Source: Verrucomicrobia bacterium UBA1211 (GTDB taxonomy: Bacteria; Verrucomicrobiota; Kiritimatiellia; RFP12; UBA1067). From it: a stretch of 5,641 bases of DNA. Position numbers and translations under genes: made by a program. The notes beneath the pieces were generated by a model, which ran no database searches, had not been told where the DNA came from, and was given only the letters and a program-made list of their open reading frames with translations. The stretch lies in contig DBXN01000122.1 in assembly GCA_002309585.1 (NCBI GenBank), forward strand, positions 3,352-8,992. The letters are read 5' to 3'. Every line of letters starts with the position of its first letter. Within the stretch, counting starts at the first letter, position 1. Positions 1 to 5,641 of this stretch are shown piece by piece.

Positions 1-1053
1 CCCCCAGCCGTAGCCGCCAAGCGTTTCATCCGCTTCGGCGCAGGCCAGTGGGGGAAAGAGAAGGGCGGCTTGTCCCAGTGCGAGCAGCAGGGCGCGGGTG
101 ACCGGGGTACGGTTCAGGTCTGCGGGGAAGGGGCGTCTGACGTTCCCTTCCTGAATGAGAATCTGGAGCGGCCAGCCGTCATCAGGGCTTTTGGGGAAAT
201 CCAGTTTGAAGGCGAGCGAGGTGCCGGTTTGCTGTTGCCAGGCCACGGGGTAACGCCAAATGGCCAGGCGGTTCTTCAGGTCGGCCAATTCATCCGGGTA
301 ATCCCAGTGGATGGTGGGTGAGGTGCTGCGCAAGGCCGCGAACCAGGCGTCGTGTGCGCTGTAGAAACGTCTTTTCCGGGCCTGCGCCTCCGAAAGGGTG
401 GTCACCGCCGCGCTCCGTGCGATACCGTCCGTCAACTCATCCAGAATCGTCTGTGCGGCGCATTCATTCGTGAGTCCGTCCGTGACAAGCGCCGGCAACG
501 CCGCGCCTAAAGCTTGCAGGTTCTTCCTGTCAACCGCATTGAGGATCGGGATCCAGACCGATGTGTACGTGCCGTCCGGTTCGGTCCGGATGCCGGGAAG
601 GTAACGGCCCTGTGCGACGACGCCGCCCGCCAGTTTGAAGAGATCCGCCAAGATCAGCAGCGATTCGCCCGCGAAAAGGCCGTCGTCCAGCCGACGGTCC
701 TGCGAGCGGTTCAAAAGCATCATCAGCTGCTTGAGGTTCAGCGGGATGGCGTGAACGGGCCATCGCTTGACCGGATGGGGCTTTCCCTCCTCGATCGCAG
801 CGAGTCCCTTCATCTCCGCGAGAAACGGTTGCGAGGGTACCGGATGGGCGGATTTGCCGCGGCCTGCGGTCGGGAGCGGCAGATCGATTTCCACAGTCGA
901 CACCGAGCCCCGTTCCCAGAACCAGGGGGCCAGAAGCCGTTTCAGATAGGCGCCTCCAACGTCAAAGAGGGAAAGCGCGTCGGAGACCGCCTCCGCCGTC
1001 TCGCCCCAAAGATACCATTTCCCTTTGTCTCTGTACAGATGGAGAAACACCAT
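1..1053 (-). CDS. SNF2-family DEAD/DEAH-box helicase (HepA-like), N-terminal part; runs off left edge
   Basis: The reverse frame is open from ATG at 1053 down to base 1 (351 codons, no stop). A TAG at 1062-1060, three codons upstream in frame, makes this ATG the first possible start; a weak TAGG lies five bases before it. The translation fits the N-terminal region of bacterial SNF2 helicases (Pfam 'SNF2 helicase associated', PF12419), by recall rather than search. Matching points are an opening segment with WYLWGE (residues 13-18); a P-x-HPV stretch near 92-95 leading into W98-P-V and a leucine-rich segment; V145-V-A-Q-G-R-Y-L-P-G154, resembling the family's 'argrflPgl'; WPLQILIQ (294-301); and LLLALGQAALLFPPLA (322-337), resembling 'LLagLgrAarlfPPL'. 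Full-length relatives are usually around 900-1100 residues, with the SNF2 ATPase and helicase C domains after this part, so the Walker motifs should lie outside the window. The likely role is an ATP-driven nucleic-acid translocase in the cytoplasm; the specific function is unknown. No frameshift is visible. Confidence 0.85.
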   Translation of the reverse strand, partial: MVFLHLYRDKGKWYLWGETAEAVSDALSLFDVGGAYLKRLLAPWFWERGSVSTVEIDLPLPTAGRGKSAHPVPSQPFLAEMKGLAAIEEGKPHPVKRWPVHAIPLNLKQLMMLLNRSQDRRLDDGLFAGESLLILADLFKLAGGVVAQGRYLPGIRTEPDGTYTSVWIPILNAVDRKNLQALGAALPALVTDGLTNECAAQTILDELTDGIARSAAVTTLSEAQARKRRFYSAHDAWFAALRSTSPTIHWDYPDELADLKNRLAIWRYPVAWQQQTGTSLAFKLDFPKSPDDGWPLQILIQEGNVRRPFPADLNRTPVTRALLLALGQAALLFPPLACAEADETLGGYGWG

Positions 1054-1061
1054 ATAAACCT

Positions 1062-1090
1062 ATTGTAAATGAACCGTTTGCGAAAAGCAA
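1062..1090 (-). promoter_or_regulatory. Candidate promoter for the helicase gene
   Basis: Read on the reverse strand there is TTGCTT (1090-1085), a 17-base spacer, and TACAAT (1067-1062). The -10 matches the sigma70 consensus at five of six positions, the -35 at three of six. The -10 ends only eight bases before the ATG at 1053, so a start site at the usual distance would give an almost leaderless transcript. Either the mRNA is leaderless or nearly so, or the real promoter lies further upstream and this match is chance. Confidence 0.3.
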
Positions 1091-1111
1091 GTGATTAGGA
1101 TCGTTCAATCC

Positions 1112-1167
1112 GATGTGGCAAGGCCGCCTCGGCCTTGCTGCAAGGGCGAGGGCGCCCTTGCCATATC
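1112..1167. repeat. 56-bp compound palindrome of two GC-rich hairpins (REP/MITE-like)
   Basis: Two perfect 9-bp-stem hairpins lie one base apart. The first is GCAAGGCCG / CGGCCTTGC (1118-1126 with 1130-1138, loop CCT). The second is GCAAGGGCG / CGCCCTTGC (1140-1148 with 1153-1161, loop AGGG). They differ by one base per arm, so they look like paralogous units. The whole is also bounded by longer arms, 1112-1123 pairing with 1156-1167 (11 Watson-Crick pairs plus one G-T), and CCTTGC-T-GCAAGG (1133-1145) can pair in the middle, so a cruciform with several arms is possible. It sits between divergent start regions and has no U-tract, which argues against a normal terminator. A dispersed REP or MITE-type repeat is the best guess; copy number elsewhere cannot be seen here. 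Confidence 0.6.
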
Positions 1168-1255
1168 AAGTCTTGTACCTGTTTCGATAGCGCTGGCCTT
1201 CAATCTTTTCCACGTCGCATAATATGTGTTATGTTAAGTTTTGGAAATTTCACCC

Positions 1256-1285
1256 TTGAAGGATTATGGAATCTTGTGATACTAT
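1256..1285 (+). promoter_or_regulatory. Candidate sigma70-type promoter for the FAD oxidoreductase gene
   Basis: TTGAAG (1256-1261) is followed after 18 bases by TACTAT (1280-1285), or after 17 bases by the overlapping GATACT (1279-1284). Each hexamer matches consensus at four of six positions. The surrounding stretch from about 1200 to 1320 is clearly AT-richer than the flanking genes, as expected of a promoter region. This would leave a 5' leader of about 65 bases. It is a motif match only, and promoter consensus in this bacterial group is not well known to me. Confidence 0.35.
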
Positions 1286-1295
1286 AAACATACAA

Positions 1296-1317
1296 AACGT
1301 TAAAATCTATTAACGTT
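1296..1317. promoter_or_regulatory. Perfect 8-bp-arm dyad, possible operator
   Basis: AACGTTAA (1296-1303) and TTAACGTT (1310-1317) form a perfect inverted repeat around the six-base centre AATCTA. It lies just downstream of the candidate -10 at 1280-1285, where a bound repressor would block initiation or early elongation. The two-fold symmetry and 14-base centre-to-centre spacing suit a dimeric helix-turn-helix regulator. No regulator gene is visible in the window. As RNA it would form only a weak AT-rich stem, so a terminator is unlikely. Confidence 0.4.
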
Positions 1318-1344
1318 GCGGTGGCGTGTGTCAGAACTCAAAAA

Positions 1345-1348
1345 AGGA
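1345..1348 (+). promoter_or_regulatory. Ribosome binding site of the FAD oxidoreductase gene
   Basis: AGGA within an A-rich run lies eight bases before the ATG at 1357, a standard Shine-Dalgarno spacing. It supports 1357 over the other nearby ATG at 1365, which is in another frame. An in-frame TAA at 1285-1287 bounds any upstream extension. Confidence 0.7.
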
Positions 1349-1356
1349 AAATTGAG

Positions 1357-4300
1357 ATGAAAAAATGGATCTGTCTGATTGTCGGCTTGTGTTTGTCTCT
1401 TTCTGACGTTTGGTCTGAAACGGTTGATGAATCAGCCCGTAAAATCCCTCTCCTGAACGATGTGGATGTGGTGGTTGTCGGCGGCACCTTCGGTGCGGTC
1501 AAGTCCGCCATCGCCGCCAAAGAATCGGGCGCATCGGTTTTCCTCGTCGCCCCGCGTCCCCACCTCGGCGAGGAGGTCGTCACAACCCGCCAGCTCTGGG
1601 GCAATCCCTATGCCGAGGGCGCGGGAGATCCCCTGGTCCAATCGGCGTTCGAGATGAACCCGACGACCGTCTTTTCGTACACGTATGACGCGACGCCCGA
1701 TCCGATGCATCCAGACAACAATTTCACCGTTCTGACAGACGGTAAATACACCATATCGTCGCAGCATTCGGTCCAGTTCAATACAGACATCGTCACCATC
1801 AACGTGGCACTCGTCGGCAGCGGGTCGATTTCGCGCATCACGCTCTCGACCTTCCTCCGTGCGACGGACGGCGGTTTCGCGACCACATCCCTCTCGGTCT
1901 CCACCAGTCTCGATGACCAGGAATACACGGAACTTCCCGGATCCCTAAACATTGAGGAGTCCCCCGGCGAGGGAGGGACGGATAACATTCGGACCTTCTT
2001 TTTTACGCCAAATTTTTATACCACCGCGAGATTTCTGAAGATCCGTTGCAGCAAGGCCTATTCACGGCAGCTTCTTGGCGAACTGGTGATCGGGACCCAA
2101 AACGCCACACCCCAGCAGACCCGTCCGCTGAAGGTTGAGAAAGCCTTGGATGCGGCTCTGTCCGCCGCCGAGGTCCCCTACCTGACAGGTTCGTACGTGA
2201 CCGGAACCCTCACGGACAAAGCCGGTGCGATCGCCGGTGTCGTGATCGCGAACCGCAACGGGCGCCAGGCGATCCGCGCCAAAGCGGTTATCGACGCGAG
2301 CGAATGGGCCAGCGTCGCGCGCGCCCACTCCCCTACCCTCTTTCGACCGATCGAACCGGAGACCTCCTGCACCTTTACCCGCGTGGTTACCTGTATGACC
2401 AACGGACTCCCGGCGCTCTCGCGGCGCTATACCGTTGAGGAGCGGAAACCGGTGACGCCACAGGTCTCCCTTGCCCCGAATGACCTTCTCGTGGCTGACG
2501 CACCGACCGCATTCGGCGTGACCGCCTATGCGATCAGCGGGAATTGGACCTTCGCAGATTGGGATTACGCCGCACTGGCAGAGATCGAAAAAACCTTTAT
2601 CAACGAGACGTGGACTCCGACAACCGTGGACGCATCGGAGAAACTCTTCTTCACCCCGCCCGTACAGATTAACAGCGGAAACGGTTATACAGGCGATTGG
2701 CCGGGCGCCACATCGCTCCCCCTCTCCGTCTTCCAACCCCAGGCTCTCCCCTACCTCTACGTTTTGGGGCCGTGCGCGGACCTTCCGCGAACCATCGCCG
2801 GAAATCTCCAGCAACCAGGGATCGCCTGTCTGATCGGCGGACACGTTGGCGCTTCGGCAGCGGTGGCGGCATTGTCGCGTCCCGGATTGGAGTCCGTCGG
2901 GACGGGCGTTGCGGTCTCCGAAGACGGGCAAACGATCCGTGAACGGTTGACGGTCCCGTTGAATGTCGGCCTGGACGGAAGCGAGACGATCCTCTCGTCA
3001 GGTGCGAATCTTCCGGTTCTCGGCAAGGTGGATGTGTTGGTAGCGGGTGCCGGAACCGCCGGTGCGCCTGCGGCGATCGCCGCCGCGCGGGAGAACCGCA
3101 GCGTCCTCGCGCTGGAGTACCTTTATACGATGGGCGGAACCGCGATCGACACCCGCATCGGCCGTTACTACCACGGCTTCAAGCGAGGCTTCACGCGCGA
3201 GATCGACAATGGATGGCCGACCAAAGGTATCGTCTTCTATACGGCCAAGCCGGAATGGTACCGGAGCGAACTCACCCGTTCGGGCGGGAACTGCTGGTTC
3301 GGCGCCTTCGTTGAGGGCGCATACGTTCCCGGCAAACGCGACGGACGTGATCAGGTCAACGGCGTGATCGTGGTTCTGCCAGACGGCACACGCGGCATCA
3401 TCAAGGCCGGCGTAGTGATCGACAGCACCGGAAACGCCGATGTGGCGGCCGCGGCGGGGTCCCCCACCGACTATCTCCACGCCAAGGATTTCGCCCTTCA
3501 AGGCGCCTCTGTCTGTGCCCAGAAACTGGGTGAGAGTTATCTCAATTACGACATTGGCTTCTTAAACGATACCGACGCGGGCGACTTGAGCGCCTTCGGC
3601 CGCCGGGCACGGATGGGCATGTCCGACTCCATCTATAATACCGGCGCGGCGATGACCGGGACAAGGGAACGCCGCCGGATCGTCGGCGATATCCAGATCA
3701 CGGAGATCGATGTGATCCGCGGCCGGACATGGCCCGACACCATTATGCATGGCACCAGCAACTTCGATTCGCACGGCTACACAACCAGCGATCTGATGAT
3801 GTTCTACAACCACACCTCGTCGATGAATTTTGCGGCGGATGTCCCCTACCGCGCACTTCTCCCGTCCGAATTGGAGGGAATAATCGCAACCGGTCTGGGC
3901 ATCAGCGCAACCCGTGACGCGATGCCGATCATCCGGATGCAGCCCGATGTCCAAAACCAAGGTTACGCCGCCGGATTGGCGGCGAGCGCCGCGGTCGAAG
4001 GAAATACGGGGCTCCGGGGTATTGATGTCAAAGCGCTCCAGCAGAAACTGGTCACGAAAGGCGTACTGGAAGAGCGGGTCCTGACCGACACCGACCAGCC
4101 GGTCACCCAGGCGGCGATCGCAGCGGCGATCAACAGCCTGACCACCAACTTCCAAGGACTGGAGATCATTCTGGCGGATGTCGAGACGGCCCTTCCGTTA
4201 CTCCAGAGCGCCTTTGCGGGCGCGACGGACGATAACCGTAAGATCGCCCTCGCCTGCGCGCTGGCGCTCCTGGGCGATCGGGCCGGCATCGACGACCTGA

Positions 4301-5641
4301 TCGTTCGGTTGAATAGCCGTGATTGGGATACGGGTATGGACTTCATGGGAATGGGTCAGTACGGACGTTCAACTTCTCTGGTGGACGCGATGGTCTATGC
4401 CTTGGGGAAAACGGCCGATTCCCGGTCCATCCCCGTTCTTACCGTACTCTGCAACAAGCTGAGGACTAATACGGCGCACCAACTCTCACACTACCGGATG
4501 TTGACCCTCGCCGGCGATGGCGTCTACGCCCCGTCGCTCGCTACGGCCGCTCGGAACCTTCTGGAGAGTCAGGAGGCGTTGCTGACCGGGCAATCCACAA
4601 ACGCGATCATTCCCGTCACCTACAACACCAACCAGGACAATGCGGAGCGGACCGACGCGATCCGTTCGCTCAACATCGCCAAATTGCTCTATCGCCAGAA
4701 TGACAGCGACGGAATCGGCGAACGTCTCCTAAGGGAGTTCGCCGGCGATGCCCGCGCCTCCTACGCGGAATATGCCCGACTGGTCTTGGATGAGGGGCCC
4801 CTGGCCGCCAACGAGACGAGCGACGGCGTCTGGGTCGGGACGGCTCTCTCCGACATCTGGAATAACGCGGCCGGTTGGGAAAACGGTGCCATCGCTTCAG
4901 GCGAAACGGCGAAGGCGGTGATCGCAGCCACCTCCCCCACCGAAACCCTCTCATTGGGTGGCCATGCGGTGACAATCGGTGAATTGGATGTCCAAGGGAC
5001 TTATACCCGCCATCTGACGGACGGCGCATTGGTCTTCGGCGGAATGGATGCGCTTCTGACCGTGGTCCAAGGCGGGAATCTGATGGCCGATGCCGATCTA
5101 AGCGCCTATAGCCTCCGGAAATCCGGCGAGGGCACCCTCGCGGTTGGGGGCAACTTCCATGTGGATGACACCTTGAAAGTTGAGGCGGGCACGGTAGCCT
5201 TCAATCCGGATATCCCCATCTTCCAACCCTACACCGTCGGAACGGTGACGGAGCTGGAACCGATGCAGGAGAAATGTGGATTCGGTTATGCTTTCACCGT
5301 TGTGCAGGGGCCGCTTTGGGTCACGCACCTCGGATGCTTCGACTCCAGCGGCGAAGGATTCCAGAGCCCGATCCGTACCTACCTCGCTGATGAAGAGACA
5401 CAGAAAGTGATCGCCGAAGTCTCGTTCGATGTCCACATCCCGGGATTCTTGCGGAACGGTTATCGCTTCATCCGGCTCCCGAAAGCCTGCAAGATCGAGG
5501 CGGGGAAGAGTTACACGATCCGATCTTTCGGATTCACGGGCGAACAGACCTGTCCCATCGCCGCGGATGGCGAGGATATCGCCCAGCCCGATTCGGCGGG
5601 GGGTCGCCTGACCTTCGGAACCGAACTGAAGACCGGTACGG
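1357..5641 (+). CDS. Secreted multi-domain FAD-dependent oxidoreductase with tandem FAD modules; runs off right edge
   Basis: The frame is open for 1428 codons with no stop. Residues 1-20 form a signal peptide (MKKW, hydrophobic core, V-W-S before E21), so export is likely. Module 1 has a Rossmann start at 37-64 (GGTFGA at 42-47), a discoidin/F5-8 type C-like insert at about 103-247 (LTDG at 126-129), then resumes with GVVIANRNGRQ (294-304) and VIDASEWASVAR (311-322). Module 2 (about 556-908) is canonical: GAGTAG (564-569), E587 at the end of the second strand, MGG (592-594), VVIDSTGNADVA (686-697), TRERRRIVGD (769-778) and RMQPDVQNQGYAAG (860-873). It matches the FAD_oxidored family (PF12831-like) of PVC bacteria as I recall it. 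Residues 915-1150 look like the HEAT-like tail seen in that family (GMGQYGRS near 998-1005). Residues 1155-1286 resemble an autotransporter-associated strand segment (W1159, W1168, W1174, then KSGEGTLAV at 1255-1263). Residues 1300-1428 look like a beta-sandwich that continues past the window. The redox reaction and substrate are unknown. Confidence 0.9.
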   Translation, partial: MKKWICLIVGLCLSLSDVWSETVDESARKIPLLNDVDVVVVGGTFGAVKSAIAAKESGASVFLVAPRPHLGEEVVTTRQLWGNPYAEGAGDPLVQSAFEMNPTTVFSYTYDATPDPMHPDNNFTVLTDGKYTISSQHSVQFNTDIVTINVALVGSGSISRITLSTFLRATDGGFATTSLSVSTSLDDQEYTELPGSLNIEESPGEGGTDNIRTFFFTPNFYTTARFLKIRCSKAYSRQLLGELVIGTQNATPQQTRPLKVEKALDAALSAAEVPYLTGSYVTGTLTDKAGAIAGVVIANRNGRQAIRAKAVIDASEWASVARAHSPTLFRPIEPETSCTFTRVVTCMTNGLPALSRRYTVEERKPVTPQVSLAPNDLLVADAPTAFGVTAYAISGNWTFADWDYAALAEIEKTFINETWTPTTVDASEKLFFTPPVQINSGNGYTGDWPGATSLPLSVFQPQALPYLYVLGPCADLPRTIAGNLQQPGIACLIGGHVGASAAVAALSRPGLESVGTGVAVSEDGQTIRERLTVPLNVGLDGSETILSSGANLPVLGKVDVLVAGAGTAGAPAAIAAARENRSVLALEYLYTMGGTAIDTRIGRYYHGFKRGFTREIDNGWPTKGIVFYTAKPEWYRSELTRSGGNCWFGAFVEGAYVPGKRDGRDQVNGVIVVLPDGTRGIIKAGVVIDSTGNADVAAAAGSPTDYLHAKDFALQGASVCAQKLGESYLNYDIGFLNDTDAGDLSAFGRRARMGMSDSIYNTGAAMTGTRERRRIVGDIQITEIDVIRGRTWPDTIMHGTSNFDSHGYTTSDLMMFYNHTSSMNFAADVPYRALLPSELEGIIATGLGISATRDAMPIIRMQPDVQNQGYAAGLAASAAVEGNTGLRGIDVKALQQKLVTKGVLEERVLTDTDQPVTQAAIAAAINSLTTNFQGLEIILADVETALPLLQSAFAGATDDNRKIALACALALLGDRAGIDDLIVRLNSRDWDTGMDFMGMGQYGRSTSLVDAMVYALGKTADSRSIPVLTVLCNKLRTNTAHQLSHYRMLTLAGDGVYAPSLATAARNLLESQEALLTGQSTNAIIPVTYNTNQDNAERTDAIRSLNIAKLLYRQNDSDGIGERLLREFAGDARASYAEYARLVLDEGPLAANETSDGVWVGTALSDIWNNAAGWENGAIASGETAKAVIAATSPTETLSLGGHAVTIGELDVQGTYTRHLTDGALVFGGMDALLTVVQGGNLMADADLSAYSLRKSGEGTLAVGGNFHVDDTLKVEAGTVAFNPDIPIFQPYTVGTVTELEPMQEKCGFGYAFTVVQGPLWVTHLGCFDSSGEGFQSPIRTYLADEETQKVIAEVSFDVHIPGFLRNGYRFIRLPKACKIEAGKSYTIRSFGFTGEQTCPIAADGEDIAQPDSAGGRLTFGTELKTGT

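Noticed and set aside
514..1068. Forward open frame of 184 codons overlapping the helicase start
   Set aside because: The reverse strand carries a continuous frame with SNF2 N-terminal motifs throughout this stretch; the forward frame has no recognisable features.
1118..1161. Pair of GC-rich hairpins as rho-independent terminators
   Set aside because: There is no T-run after either hairpin on either strand, and the flanking genes diverge, so neither ends here.
1218..1233. CATAA / TTATG short inverted repeat as an operator
   Set aside because: Arms of five bases in an AT-rich stretch are likely by chance.
1054..1356. tRNA, riboswitch or CRISPR array in the intergenic gap
   Set aside because: I saw no cloverleaf, no known aptamer core and no regularly spaced repeats; the structure present is explained by the palindrome and the dyad.
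2062..2931. Long antisense open frame (289 codons) within the oxidoreductase gene
   Set aside because: It lies wholly opposite a well-supported coding frame with family motifs, has low-complexity Arg/Gly-rich composition, and matches no family I recognise. Such shadows are common in GC-rich genes.
3562..4155. Antisense open frame of 197 codons
   Set aside because: It is opposite the most conserved part of FAD module 2 and its composition is typical of a reverse-strand shadow.
1..5641. A defence island or a joint system of the helicase and the oxidoreductase
   Set aside because: SNF2 helicases occur in some defence loci, but the genes are divergent, the oxidoreductase carries a signal peptide while the helicase is cytoplasmic, and no other defence gene is visible.

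Overview
The window holds two divergently transcribed genes, each running off one edge, separated by about 300 bases. Both coding regions are GC-rich; the part of the gap next to the + strand gene is AT-rich. The large + strand protein belongs to an FAD-dependent oxidoreductase family that I associate with Verrucomicrobiota, Kiritimatiellota, Lentisphaerota and Planctomycetota (PVC bacteria). Its secreted, many-module build, with a discoidin-like insert and an autotransporter-type beta-strand segment, fits the same group. The taxonomic call is an inference from protein style; no rRNA or marker gene is present.

Left region (1-1053, - strand): the first 351 codons of a SNF2-family DEAD/DEAH-box helicase (HepA-like). 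Only the N-terminal accessory region typical of bacterial SNF2 proteins is visible. The ATPase motor would lie beyond the left edge.

Intergenic region (1054-1356): in order, a weak promoter candidate for the helicase; a 56-bp compound palindrome at 1112-1167 made of two near-identical GC-rich hairpins inside longer outer arms (REP or MITE-like); a candidate sigma70-type promoter facing right; an 8-bp-arm dyad at 1296-1317 that could be an operator; and a clear ribosome binding site before the + strand gene. I see no RNA gene and no CRISPR array here.

Right region (1357-5641, + strand): one uninterrupted reading frame of 1428 codons, still open at the right edge. In order it encodes a Sec signal peptide, a degenerate FAD-type Rossmann module split by a discoidin-like insert, a second and canonical FAD oxidoreductase module, an alpha-helical HEAT-like region, a beta-strand segment of the autotransporter-associated kind, and a beta-sandwich-like segment that runs off the window. 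The protein is probably exported and works outside the cytoplasm. Its substrate is unknown.

The two genes have no evident functional link. They share an intergenic control region but not an operon. The most noteworthy content is the multi-domain architecture of the + strand protein and the compound palindrome.
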